Shown here: piece after piece, positions 35,431 through 46,610 of the stretch
How the letters are laid out: every line of letters begins with the position of its first letter
Position numbering within the stretch: position 1 is the first letter of the stretch
Assembly: GCA_025403435.1 (NCBI GenBank)
Contig: CM046330.1
Coordinates: 22,218,239-22,282,238 of the forward strand
Length of the DNA: 64,000 bases
From: Artocarpus heterophyllus
Lineage: Eukaryota; Streptophyta; Magnoliopsida; Rosales; Moraceae
Reading direction: 5' to 3'
Notes under the pieces: generated by a model
What the model saw: the letters and a program-made list of their open reading frames with translations, nothing else
Databases searched by the model: none
What the model was told of the DNA's origin: nothing
Program-made: the position numbers and the translations under genes

Positions 35431-38400
35431 AAGTGAGTAAATACAGCAAATTTCGCATCCCCATAGCTTCCACATGCCTCTCGAAGACTGTTCCAGTTAG
35501 TGTCTTCGTAAATGGATCAGCTAAATTGTCCTCTGACGCGATCTTGCACACCGTGACATGCCCGCCCTCAACAAAGTCCTTTATCACATGATACTTCCGA
35601 TCAATATGCTTACTCTTCTTGTGAAATCTTGGTTCCTTAGCATTAGCTACCGCCACATTGTTATCACAGTACAGTGATACCGCTTTATCCATACCAGGAA
35701 CTACCTCAAGATCCCCAAGGAACTTGCGGAGCCACACTGTTTCTTTCGAAGCATCACTAGCTGCCACATACTCGGCCTCCATCGTTGAATCCGAAGTGTA
35801 ATCTTGCTTCGCACTTCTCCAACTGATGGCACCGCCACCCAGAGTAAACACAAACCCCGAAGTTGATTTCCTAGAATCCAGACAGGATTGAAAATCTAAA
35901 TCAGTGTATCCTAGAGGAGTCAAGTCCTCACCCGAATACACAAGCATATACCCTCAAGTCCTTCTCAGGTACTTGAAAATATGTTTTACCGCAACCCAAT
36001 GGTTCAGTCCTGGATCCGCCTAAAATTGACTTACAATCCCGACCGTATAGCTAATATCCGGCCGTGTGCAAAGCATGGCATACATGAGACTACCCACTGT
36101 CGAAGCATAAGGCACCTTCTTAATGTATTCTCTTTCTTCATAAGACTTTGGAGAGTCTTTCTTAGAAAGAGTAATTCCAGACCTAGATGGTTGCCCACCT
36201 TTCTTGGAATCCTGCATTGCAAACCTCCTGAGAATTTTATCTATGTAGCTGGCCTGAGACAAAGCTATCATTTTGTTCTTCCTATCCCGAAAGATCTGGA
36301 TACCGAGAACAAAATTAGCATCACCTAAGTCCTTTATGTCAAACTGCTTGGTCAACCATAATTTGACCGATGACAACGCCCCAACGTCATTGCCAATTAG
36401 CAGAATGTCATCTACATAGAGCAGTAGAAAAACCACCTTCCTATCCTTAATGTGTTTGTAAACACATGGTTCATCCACATTTTGTGAGAACCCATAAGTC
36501 TTGATCACTTGATCAAATCTTATGTTCCAAGAACGAGAAGCCTGCTTAAGTCCATAAATTGACTTTAGCAGCTTACAAACCTTACCCTCTTGACCCGTGA
36601 CCTTGAACCCGTCTGGTTGTTCCATATAAATTGACTCATCAAGATAGCCATTTAGAAAAATCGTCTTGACATCCATCTGCCAAATCTCATCGTCGAGAGA
36701 GGTAACTATGGACAAGAGAATCCAGATGGACTTAAGCATGGCTACAGGCAAAAAGGTTTCCTCATAATCGATTCCTTCCTTTTGCGTATAACCCTTAGCT
36801 ACTAGTCTAGCCTTAAAGGTTTCGACCTTTCCATCCCCTCCTTTTTTCCTCTTGTAGATCCACTTACACCCTATGGGTTTTACCCCTTCGGGAAGATCCA
36901 CAAGCTCCCAGACCTGATTAGTCTCCATAGACTTCATCTCTATGTTCATGGCCTCTGTCCAGAGCCTTGAATCAACATCCTCCATAGCTTCTATGTAAGT
37001 ATAAGGATCCCTGTCATGTTCATCTGGTGCAGCCAAAAAGACCTCCCCATTGAACATACACCTCTCAGGTTGATGCCCGATCCTCCCACTACGCCGAAGC
37101 CCCTGAGGTTGTTGTTTAGGTTTGTTTGGTTTTTCTACACCGATCGGAATTGTTTCGTTCAGAACCTCCGGAGTGAACGGATCACCCCTTAACTCCTCAA
37201 GTACCACTTTGCTTCGAGGTTTAAAGTCGTCCATGTAACTCTCCTGAAGGAAAGTTGCATTACTTGAAACCACGACTTTATTTTCCTTAGGGTTATAAAA
37301 ATAACCCCCTTTAGTCCCTTTTGGATATCCTATAAACACACAAACTTCTGAACGTGCTTCTAACTTATTCGGATCCTTAAACAGGACATGAGTTGGACAT
37401 CCCCATATGCGAATATGGTTTAAGGATGTCTTCCGTCTTGTCCACAACTCGTGAGGAGTTTTAGGGACCGATTTTGAAGGCACATTGCTCAAAAGATAAC
37501 ATGCAGTTTGTAGTGCATATCCCCAAAAGGATAAAGGCAATGATGAATAACTCATCATGGACCGAATCATGTCCAACAAAGTCCTATTCCTTCTCTCCGC
37601 TACGCCATTCTGTTGCGGAGTGCCCAGCGTAGTCAAATGGGATAAAATCCCATTTTCTAACAAGTGTCCCAAGAACTCATCAGAAAGGTATTCCCCACCT
37701 CAATCAGATCGAAGTGCCTTTATGGGTCTACCCAATTGCTTTTCCACTTCAGCCCGAAACTCCCTGAACTTATCATAAGTTTCGCTTTTGTGGTGCATTA
37801 GGTACACATACTCATATCTTGAGTGATCGTTAATAAAAGTGACGAAGTACTCATACCCTCCTCGTGCCCGGATGTTCATTGGTCCGCAAACATCACTATG
37901 CACAAGTTCTAGAACCCATTCGGCCCTATTGCCCTTAGACCCATATGGTCTTTTGGTCATTTTACCCTCCAAACAAGATTCACATTGAGGTATAGATTCT
38001 ACCTTTAAGTGACTTAAAGGTCCATCCCTTACCAACCTTTGAATCCTATTCAGGTTAATATGGCCAAGGCGCAAATGCCAAAGATAAGTCTTATTAGAGT
38101 GAGAAGTTTTAAGTCTTTTTGAGTCATTATCATTTATCTCAGCATTAAGCAATAAGTCCATCTTAGGTTTGATAAAGTATAGATTATTTTGCATCCATCC
38201 AGAACAGATAAAATATTTATTTTTATGAATCACCACTTTTTCATTAAAAGATACCGCGTAGGAGTCTTTAAATAAAGAAGATACAGAAATTAAATTCCTT
38301 TTAAAATTATGTACATAAAAACAATCTCGCAAAATTAAATTCCTATAATTATCAAAGTAAAGATGGACATCTCCCACTGCTTCCGCTGAGACCAAGGATC

Positions 38401-38785
38401 CATCGCCCATCCGAAGCGTTAAGTCTTCATGTAGTAGACTTCTCGTTTCTTTGAATCCCTGCAGAGAAACACAAACATGATTAGTTGCACTAGAATCTAT
38501 GACCCAGATGTCACTGGATTCCTCAACCAAACAAGTTTCTAAATATAAAAGATCACACCTACCTCCCTTGGAAAGGAAGTCCTTGCAATGCTTCTTTATA
38601 TGCCCGACCTTACCATAGAAGAAGCACTTAAGCTTCTTTGGGTTCTTCATCTTCTTCTTCTTGCTCTTGGTAATTATACTAGGTTTGGAACCAGAAGCAG
38701 CTAACATATTGGCCTCACCACCAGCAGGAGACTCCCTGATCAGCAGTTCAAACTCCTGTAACTGTTTTATCAGTTCTATCAAGGT
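35429..38785 (-). pseudogene. Copia family A gag(end)-pol, three in-frame stops
   Basis: The best pol copy of this family here, a single frame interrupted only by stops at 37700, 36020 and 35954. From the start: end of gag with Lys-rich tract and zinc knuckle CFFYGKVGHIKKHC (second Cys changed to Tyr); protease VIDSSATNHV (DSG changed to DSS); integrase zinc region with HLRLGHINLNR and CESCLEGK; integrase core with HSDVCGP, NDHSRYEYVY and [16 protein letters not shown] with [10 protein letters not shown] and [13 protein letters not shown] (near 36415); RNase H with SRKSTSGFVFTLGGG and YCDNNVAVANAKEP. The loss starts just upstream of LIELIKQLQEFELLIRES. Confidence 0.95.
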
Positions 38786-40412
38786 CACCGTTTATACAAG
38801 GAATTAAACATAAGACTAAGGGTTCTGAAAGAAGGATGACCAAGCTACAAACGGTGGAGAAAAATTTGGGTTTATACTAGTATGAGATTTTGACAAAAGC
38901 AAAGATGGGTAACCAACCCTATTATTCACTCTTCCATTTCCAAGCTTGAAGCAATAGAGACCATCCCTCTATTCAGCATGCCCAATCTTCTTCCCCGTTG
39001 CTTGGTCCTGAAATACACAAGAATTTTTTGAAAAAATGAGATTGCAATTCAAGTCTCTAACAACTAGTTTGACAGAAATCAAATTGGTTGTTAATTTGGG
39101 TTTATGCAAGACATTTTTCAAACACAGGGATGGTCCTAAATGTATATTCCCTTGACCTGCTACAGTAATGGAGGTTCCATCAGCTATGGTGATTTTTTTA
39201 TTGCTAGGGCAAGGATTATATGAGGAAAAAGTATGGGATGAGTTGGTCATGTGGTCAGTTGCTCCTGAATCAATGATCCCTGAGTAGAATGGGGTATTAT
39301 CTGAGACATTAAAAGCATGTGAGTCAAGAGACATACCAAAAAGTGCCAATAAACAGGCACCTGAAGGCTTTTCTAGGGAGTCAAGAAGAGATCTAAGCCA
39401 ATTGATATCTTCTTTGTTGAATTCTCTTCCATTGGAATTTCGTTGATCAATGATGGTATTGGTGCTGGTTTGCGAGGTATGTCCCTTTTGCTGACAATTT
39501 TTTCCTCCCCAATTCCAGTTAGGCTGGTTGTGATTTTGTGGTCTCCCATGCAACTTGCAACAGTTTTCCTTCGTGTGACCTATTTTCTTACAGTAATTGC
39601 ACATTAAATTATTTTTACCTGCTCTCTTCAAATCAGTCTTCTTGGTATCTCTAGCACCAGTAGAGACAGCAGTGATGGTATTCTTTTCCACAGCTTGTTG
39701 AGTAGCACCGGTAGTGCGTAAGGCAGACCCTTCCAATGGCTGCAAGTCCAACATGACTCCCCTTCTACTTTCCTTAGCCCGAGTGGTTGCAATGGCTTCA
39801 TTTAACGATGGTATTCCTTTTCCAAGAATCTGGACCCTTACTGGATCATACTCCGCATTAAGGCTAGCCAAGAAATCATATGTTCTGTCCTTTCAATGAA
39901 AGTTTTAAGGACAATGGCATCTTCACTGTTTTTCATCTCAAGAACTTGGAAATAATCTAATTCATGCCATAAATTCTTTAACTGATTAGCATATTCAGTC
40001 ACAGATTTATTACCTTGTTCGGTGGCTGCAATTTTTGTCTTGATCTCAAGCACATGAGTAGCATCATCTACTTTGGAATATGTCTGCCTTATTGACTCCT
40101 ATATTTCTTGAGCAGTAGTCAAAAACATTACAGTGTCACTAGTCTCACGTATCATCGCATTCCAAAGCCAGGACATAACCATAGAATCCTCTTCATCCTA
40201 GATGGCAAACTTAGAATCCCCCTTTTTTGGCCCGGTTCCTAGAAGATGGATGAGCTTTCCTTTATCCTTCAAGAAGGTTCAAAAAATTGAGACCATTTCA
40301 AGTAATTCGTACCATTCAATCTATATGCAGCTTGAATATTCTACAAATCTCCAAGAATAGGCTATATAGTGGGCTCCTTAGGCTGTGGGCTGCTTTGTGT
40401 AATCTCTGACAT
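38786..40412 (-). pseudogene. Short-LTR copia: gag and protease
   Basis: ATG at 40412 (MSEITQSSPQPKEPT). Gag is broken by several stops but readable: YRLNGTNYLKWSQFF, then EIKTKIAATEQGNKSVTEY, LKNLWHELDYF, and SLNAEYDPVRVQILG. The zinc knuckle is CNYCKKIGHTKENCC (near 39590). The protease has GIIDSGATDHMTNS (near 39270) with the catalytic DSG intact. The frame ends near GKKIGHAE at 38969; the stretch to 38786 has no integrase match. Confidence 0.9.
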
Positions 40413-40512
40413 CTTGCTTCTTTCTGCCCAAACCACCAAGAATGAACAACGACAAAGAAATGAAAAGACTAGCTTAATGAAATATATATTTTTTTCCAGA
40501 AATAAAGCTAAG

Positions 40513-40524
40513 GCTCTGACACCA
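40513..40524 (-). other. Primer binding site of short-LTR copia
   Basis: Minus strand TGGTGTCAGAGC, one base from the initiator-Met primer site, adjacent to the LTR end at 40525. Confidence 0.85.
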
Positions 40525-40750
40525 TAACAAAGGAAAATAATAGGAAGAGGAATCAATGTTCTTCATATCATTTTCAGTATTGGAAGACAACCTCTTATAG
40601 GCTCAAATACACCAAAAGGTAGAAAAGAAAGTCAAAGATATACAGCTGTATCCATAAAGGGGTGGGCCAAACTCTACCTAAATCAGCCTAAAGTCAATTC
40701 AAAATATTGACTAATCCCAAAAATTACACCCACTAACATATTCTCTGACA
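40525..40750 (-). repeat. 5' LTR of short-LTR copia
   Basis: 226 bp; matches 32024-32250 with scattered differences. ACTAG follows at 40751. Confidence 0.9.
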
Positions 40751-40755
40751 ACTAG

Positions 40756-41288
40756 AAAAAAAGCTACATGATAAAACTGGGATTTAGGCGTCAAACTTCA
40801 ATGATATTTATATGTAAAACAAAATTAATCAACATAGTACATGCTAAAGAAATCCACTTAATGAGCTTCCAAAACTTTAATGATGATAACGGTGACTTAA
40901 ATTTTAACTAGACCTTTGCTTGATAATAATGAGCTCCAACACCTTTAGTAATTACAAATTTTTATTTCAGAAAAAAAATTTCTCAGATGAAGCAGTCATT
41001 ACTAGATGAACTAAGGAGGCTCTCAAATGAGCATTCTAGTGACAAACAATGAATTCGTACATCAAAATTAAAAATGAGAAAAAAGCAAAGCTCGTCGAAA
41101 TTCACGGTTATAAATTCCAAACAAAAGTAATTTATAAAAAAACAGTTTGCATTCTAAGATGAGACAACATAGCCCAAAGCAGCTAATATCTAACGCAGTT
41201 AAACAACCTATTTTTTGGCTGTGTTATTTTCCTATCAACTTAAGCATTTGAAGTCATCATTACTCTGAAAAGATCAAAATTCCATACC
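40756..41288 (-). other. Rest of beta-amylase intron 4
   Basis: Unique AT-rich intron sequence between the copia LTR and exon 4. No further repeat recognised. Confidence 0.7.
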
Positions 41289-41481
41289 TCAACTGCAGCC
41301 CGGCCTTTCAAAACTCATTCTTTATCAATGCCCACGATAGACATTCAGTATTGCGCCTCCCTTCTCCATCAGTGAAGTATATATCTAGATTGCTTATACC
41401 TATTTCTGTGATCCAAGCAGGGAGGGGAATATGAACATCATCTACAACATTGCCTCCACATTCACGGAAAGATATAAGAAC
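41289..41481 (-). pseudogene. Beta-amylase exon 4, frameshift and stop
   Basis: Reads [19 protein letters not shown], then [20 protein letters not shown], then NTECLSW. One base is lost near 41331, then TGA at 41316-41318 where the family has Arg. Donor |GTATGG. Confidence 0.9.
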
Positions 41482-41672
41482 CTAATCCCATTTAAAAAAA
41501 CAAAATATAAAATCAAACAAAGTTAAGTTCAGAGTTTCCAAATGCCGCATAGAAGCATATATCATGAGATGTGAAAGAAAATTACGTTATATTTTTCTTA
41601 ATATAGTCCATCTGCAAAGACATGCATGAAAAATAGTTATAATGTGCATGCCAACCTAACAATATTAGTCAC

Positions 41673-41876
41673 CTGCAATTTGAGCTCAAGGTAACGTACT
41701 ATCTGAAAGAGGCTTCTGTAGCCACGCTAGTTATAAACTTGTGGAGAATGTGCCTCCACAATTCCCGGCCAGCAATCGACCATAACACCGTCGACGTTAA
41801 TTGACTTCAATGTCCTAAGCTGATTCACAAGCCCTTCTGGATCAATCAACTCCAATTGCATATCAATAGCCCCTAG
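41673..41876 (-). pseudogene. Beta-amylase exon 3, with stop
   Basis: 68 codons from [15 protein letters not shown] through [11 protein letters not shown] to LELKLQ. TAG at 41727-41729 replaces the Trp of the conserved YNWSGY. Confidence 0.9.
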
Positions 41877-42289
41877 CTGCCAATACCCCATCATAAGACA
41901 ACACCAAAAACTCATAATTCCTTACAGATTAAAGCCTTAATTCTATACTAGTGAGAGCAACAAAAAAATAAAAACAAAAATAAAGCAATCAATCATCCAC
42001 ACAAGATTACGGTAGTTCAACTGCAATGTTAGAACTATGTCTAATTTCAACTATTGTAGAATTTAACCACAATGTTAGAACTGTATCTACTTTCAACTAC
42101 TTCAGAATTTAACTACATGAGGAAGAAGATTACAAAAGAATCATACACCTCTCGCCTCTTGTCTCTCAGAAAATGATTAGGCTTCATACACTCAACAAAG
42201 TTCACACACATAACAACTAAAAAGTTATAATGATAATGCATTAAAAAAACATACCAGGGAAGCAAATAAAAGATATAAGTTAAACTCAC

Positions 42290-42367
42290 CGGTAGCATAA
42301 CATATACAGGAACATAAGGAGTTCCAGAAAAATCACGTTCTTGAGTCTTTCGGGCTACATTTTCAGC
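42290..42367 (-). pseudogene. Beta-amylase exon 2
   Basis: 26 codons: acceptor TTGTAG| at 42368, peptide ending GTPYVPVYVMLP (the conserved VPVYVMLPLG start of the catalytic domain), donor |GTGAGT at 42289. Confidence 0.85.
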
Positions 42368-42672
42368 CTACAAACAGAGAAAATAACTCTCAGAACTTGA
42401 AACTGGCATAAGAAATCTGGAAAAGCAGCGAGCCTCAATTAATCCTATCATGTTATTACCATATTTGAGTCTTTTCCCCTCTTTTCCCTTCATTGCTTAT
42501 TAATTAGTGGATTCATTTCTCTTCCATTTCACCTAAAAAATTTCCCTCGTAATTTTTCCTACCTAATTGAATCCCTCCATTATAAATAACTCAGAAAGAG
42601 AAGCGCAAAACCAAAGTGTATTTCAATGTCTGGAAAATTAGAATGGAAAGAACTGGAAAATTAACCAATAAC

Positions 42673-43032
42673 CTGAGAATTATCAATCAATGGATGATCC
42701 TCCGTTCTCTCTCTTCCATCTCTCATCACCGCCAGAACTCGGGACCGAGTATTTGGCAATGGAAATCCGTTCTTCAAGCGACAAGAAGACCTTAAAGGGA
42801 CTCGAAGAGAAGCAAAAAAGGTTAGGGCATTTGATGAGGACGAAATCGAACTAAGAGAAGCATTCGGAGGCCTCAAGCTATGGAATATCCGAGCCGATAA
42901 TATTGCCACTGTTGAACCTCCGAAGGAACGCCAGTCGAGGGTTCTGTTTGTTTCCAGAGAAATTTTACTGAGGAAAGTACGTGTCAATTTGAGCTCAAGT
43001 GAAAAAGAGAGATTAACTAGCTTCGTATTCAT
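42673..43032 (-). pseudogene. Beta-amylase exon 1 (N-terminal, transit-peptide-like)
   Basis: 120 codons from ATG at 43032, rich in Ser, Arg and Leu with few acidic residues, ending HPLIDNSQ before donor CAG|GTTATT. An open frame with no damage. Confidence 0.8.
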
Positions 43033-43162
43033 ATTTTCTCTTCCCGGGAAAAGTTTTTGGGGAATTTTCCACGGTTTTCTCGGGAAGCGGGAAAAAAAAT
43101 GGCGAAGAAGAGAAGCCCGTGATTTTGGATCAGAGCGATGTTATCTTTAGGAGATTTCTACC
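43033..43162 (-). promoter_or_regulatory. Remaining upstream region of beta-amylase pseudogene
   Basis: Only about 130 bp of non-transposon DNA lie between the exon 1 ATG and a copia LTR. It is likely 5' untranslated sequence; no TATA box is evident. Confidence 0.45.
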
Positions 43163-43404
43163 TGTCAAGGCAGTTGGAATTGGTTACAAGTCTGTTTAGT
43201 CCGTTAGACGAGCTTATTTTGGAAACAATCTGGTGTAATAGGGTGAACTAGGTAAGACCAATCAGGTCCATCCACGTGTAATGGACTACAAAGATATAAA
43301 TACAATTCACACGAGCTTACCCTGTATTGAGAGCTCATTTCTTCATTTTACTTCTCTGTCTAACCACAGCTTCTCTCTCTAGATTTTTATCTTCTGATGC
43401 TTTA
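43163..43404 (+). repeat. 5' LTR of a third copia type (copia C)
   Basis: About 242 bp from TGTCAAGGCAG to just before the primer site. It contains TATA-like GATATAAATA near 43293 and a CT-rich end. No second copy is in the window, so the left border is approximate. Confidence 0.6.
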
Positions 43405-43406
43405 CT

Positions 43407-43418
43407 TGGTATCCGAGC
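43407..43418 (+). other. Primer binding site of copia C
   Basis: TGGTATCCGAGC, one base from the initiator-Met primer site. Confidence 0.8.
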
Positions 43419-43489
43419 CTTTCTTTCTCTCTTCTAGAGAGTTCTTGTTTTTCCTAGGGTATTCATGAGCTTTCTTAAGAGTATCTCTA

Positions 43490-45268
43490 ATGGCGTCCTG
43501 ATGATCTTGCTGGTGGAAATGCCTCGCCTTCTATTAAACAGTTGGCGAGCACAAAGCAGAGAAATGCTGAGAAAGATCTACATAGTTTTAATAAACTGAA
43601 TCCGTGCTCTCCGTTTTCAACAACACTGAGCGCGGCGCTCTAAATCAAACTCGATCGGAACAATTACTTGCTCTAGAAATCGCAAGTACTTCCTGTTGTT
43701 CGTGGCCATGGTATTGGTAGTTACCTGTTTGGCACGAAAATTTGTCCGCCTTAGTTCTTAGAGAAGCACGATAAAGCTGGAAATGTCGAGCCTATCATCA
43801 ATCCATAGTTTGAACAATGGACTCATGAAGATCAACTTCTTTCAGCTGGTTGTTTATCTTCCCTCACGTAGACAATTCTTGTTTAAGTTACGCTGTTCTT
43901 CCTCTCATGAGGTCTGGTCCACATTTCAATTCTTGTTTGCGTCTCGTTCTAAAGCCAAACATGAAAATGCAAATTGCACACACGAAAGAAAGGCTCACTT
44001 TTAATGAGTGATTACTTTGTTATAAGGGAGACATTGACTGATGAATGTGCCGAAGATGGTTATTACATCAATGATGAAGATTTGCTACTCCACATTGTTG
44101 CTGGACTTGGATCTGAATACGATCCCATTTTTTGCAACCTCACGACTTGCGGATCAAAAGATCCTCTCACTCAAAGAATTTCAAGCACTTGTTTTAAATC
44201 GAGAGAGTAGAATTGAACAATTTCAATATGCTCTGGAAATCCAAACGCCTGCCGCTCATTTTGTCAATAAGAGTGGATCTAGACATAGAGGAGGCCGAGG
44301 CCGCAATGGAAGCCCTACCTTCAAAGGTGGTGGCGGTTGTAGTCGCGACCGATCGGCTGGTTCTAATTGTGGTAGTCATGGAGGTAAACCTGTGTGCCAG
44401 ATCTGTGGTAAACAAGGACACATTGCCTTCAACTGCAGCCATCATCATGACGAAAATTTTCAAGCTCTTGCTGATCTTAATGGTGGAACCAAGAATGCTC
44501 TTGTTGGTCCTGAGGTAGTTGCAGATCCCAGTTGGTATGCCAATACCGGAGCTACTAATCACGTCACGACTGAGTTGGAGAATTTGCGTTTGAAGGTTGC
44601 CTATGGAGGCAAGAACGCCTGATGGTTGGGAATGATAAGTGCTTGAACAGTGCTCATGTTGGTTCTACTAGAATATATTCTCGAACTACTCGTTGTTTAC
44701 ATCTTAAGAATATCCTTAGAGTTCCTCAAATATCTAAGAATCTTGTTGGTGTCTCTAAGCTCACCGTTGACAACAATGTTTTTGTTGAGTTCGACTAATG
44801 TTTGCTTTGTTGAGGACAATACCTCGGGAACAATTTCGCTTGAAGGAAAGCTAAAGGATGGACTCTATCTGTTCAATGAACCTGCCGTCAAAGCTGCTCA
44901 TTCTTCAATTAATTCATCTTTACTGTCGTGTAATTGTTTGTCAAATCTTGCTTCCGTTAAGACTCAATGTCTCAACAGTCTGGGTCTATAGATCGTGTAA
45001 ATAAGTCTAATGAGTCTCCCGTTGTACATACTCCAATTGTCTTCTCTTGTGATGGCAATAAATGCAAACGTGTGGTATCGAAGGCTAGGTCATCCCTGAG
45101 CCAAAGTCTTGCGTCGCGTCTTGTCCACTTATACAAAACATTGTGTGATATAAATAAAAGCTTTGATTTCTGCTGTGCTTGTCAATGTGGTAAAAAGTCA
45201 TGTCTTACCTTTTCCAACTTTTGACACTAAAATTACTCGTCAATTAGAGTTAATTCATTCTCATATCT
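43490..45268 (+). pseudogene. Copia C gag-protease fragment, 3'-truncated
   Basis: Gag starts at ATG 43490; a frameshift is needed within the first codons before NASPSIKQLASTKQRNAEK. Later parts are spread over frames: RETLTDECAEDGYYIND with LLLHIVAGLGSEYDPIF (near 44010-44150), a Gly/Arg-rich linker, zinc knuckle CQICGKQGHIAFNC (44398-44439), and protease-like WYANTGATNHVTTELENL (near 44535; DSG changed to NTG). The protease-integrase linker follows with LEGKLKDGLYLFN. The match stops at about 45268, at the start of the integrase core, so the rest of pol and the 3' LTR are gone. Confidence 0.9.
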
Positions 45269-46139
45269 GGTGACCTAAAACCTCTAAGAGAACCTGAGCT
45301 TAACATTGAAGGAGAAACCTGAAAATTGTGTGTAGAAATGTGTTCAGGATAGCCTCCTTATATAGGCTATTGCAGGGCGTTACAAACTTGAAAATAATGA
45401 GATATTAATCCACATAATTTTTGGAATAATAAGAGTTCAATTCAAAGGTTACAACTTTTCATATTCAGGTTTAACCAACCTAGTATCATGTCCAGATTCA
45501 ACTATTAATCATGCACTAATATCCAGATTATATTCATCTTCAAAGCCCAACAATGGCTATTCATATTCTGAATTTAATGCAAAAAAAAAAAATTTAAGTT
45601 TAAGTTAGAAAACAAATAGAAAATTTTCAAAACAAAGTCTGCGCAAGGGAAGGTTCGACAAGCGGCATTCGTGTCACCCACAACGTGTGGGCGAATACGT
45701 TAGGCCTCTTACCTACTAGGCTAATGATTTGCACCCCTGAGCATGAGAGAGCCTGTTGGGTATATGTTCTTATCTAAGACCAAAGGTTGGACTCCAACAA
45801 GGCAAGTTGTCTAAGCAATGTGGGAGTGGCAATCTTTCCAATAAAAATCAATTTTAATTGGCATACTTTAATCATTAATTTATCATTCACTCGATAACTA
45901 TTTTGAGCATGTTAATATATGATTTCGATCTCATTGGGAAGGAAAATGCAAATCCACCATGACCTATCACATTTATGAAGTAGGTCCCACTTAATTTGGG
46001 CCTCAAAATGGTTCCTAACAATGGTTTATTAAACCAATTTCTAACCAAAAAAAAAAAAAGTCCTATGTGGTTACCAAAAAAGTTTACATAGTAATAGCTA
46101 TGTGTGTACAGATGAATTAAACTTGCCAAAAAAAAAAAC
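45269..46139. other. Unassigned DNA
   Basis: No gene or repeat recognised. It contains short A-runs (near 45580 and 46050) and a slightly GC-richer patch at 45640-45740. Confidence 0.4.
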
Positions 46140-46610
46140 TCATGACTATTTATAAAATATTTTTTAATGCTACAAAAAAGAACTCGCATATAAAAAGAGG
46201 GGAAATACATAATGTAATCATAATATATTACAATATTACAAATAGATTATATCATACTAATATAATGATATATTATATTTTATTTTATTACTTAAAATTA
46301 TTTATAATTATAATTTATTATGTAATACAATTATATAATTATCGCATATAATAAAATACAATAGATAATAATATTGGATTTATAATATTATATTAATATT
46401 TAATTATTATTAAAAGAATATATTATACAATAAAATGATATTATATTATTAATGTACTTATGATATTATTAATTACAATATTACAACTATATTGTATTAT
46501 ATCCAATTATTATATTATATTATATAATTATAGTAAAGTATAAAATATTTTATAAATTAAATTGTAATTATTAATATAATTATAATACTAATAATTATAA
46601 TATTCAAGGG
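46140..46610. repeat. AT-rich low-complexity block
   Basis: About 470 bp made almost only of A and T (ATATTATA, TAATTATTA words), with few G or C. No unit length stands out. Confidence 0.8.

Larger units (their letters stand above)
33389..38785 (-). mobile_element. Copia family A element, 5'-truncated (copy B)
   Basis: Minus-strand relative of the element at 1-18931: 3' LTR (33389-35414), polypurine tract (35415-35430) and one long pol frame to about 38785. The 5' LTR, leader and first half of gag are absent. At the left junction the LTR end meets the RT frame of the surrounding short-LTR copia; at the right the frame breaks into that element's protease-proximal DNA. Confidence 0.93.
32024..40750 (-). 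mobile_element. Short-LTR Ty1/copia element in beta-amylase intron
   Basis: Minus-strand copia element in the intron between exons 4 and 5: 5' LTR (40525-40750), primer site (40513-40524), gag and protease (38786-40412), then an interrupting copia family-A segment (33389-38785), then RT end and RNase H (32258-33388), polypurine tract and 3' LTR (32024-32250). LTRs of about 227 bp fit the Ale/Retrofit type of plant copia. Integrase and the first half of RT are missing. Confidence 0.93.
27120..43032 (-). pseudogene. Beta-amylase gene, pseudogenised, introns filled with retrotransposons
   Basis: Nine exons on the minus strand can be joined by GT-AG borders: 42673-43032, 42290-42367, 41673-41876, 41289-41481, 31838-32002, 31490-31750, 31178-31392, about 27420-27639 and 27120-27190. 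The product would be a glycosyl hydrolase family 14 beta-amylase, releasing maltose from starch ends; exon 1 looks like a plastid transit peptide. Conserved pieces are [25 protein letters not shown] (first catalytic Glu kept) and LNFTCIELHTLDQ (second catalytic Glu kept). The sequence resembles the plant BAM2/BAM7/BAM8 branch, recalled and not searched. Damage: TAG at 41727 (exon 3); a one-base loss near 41331 and TGA at 41316 (exon 4); TGA at 27439 (exon 8); TGA at 27177 (exon 9); CWWG changed to CWPG; weak acceptor for exon 8. Confidence 0.93.

Noticed and set aside
37557..37778. Plus-strand frames in the copia RT and integrase regions (for example 36231-36557 equivalents)
   Set aside because: Shadows of the minus-strand polyprotein without their own similarity.
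41727..41915. Separate 62-codon beta-amylase-like ORF
   Set aside because: Its first codons are intron sequence; it is exon 3 of the pseudogene with a stop.
45640..45740. tRNA-like gene
   Set aside because: GTTCGA and a GC-rich patch are present, but no acceptor stem or cloverleaf could be formed.
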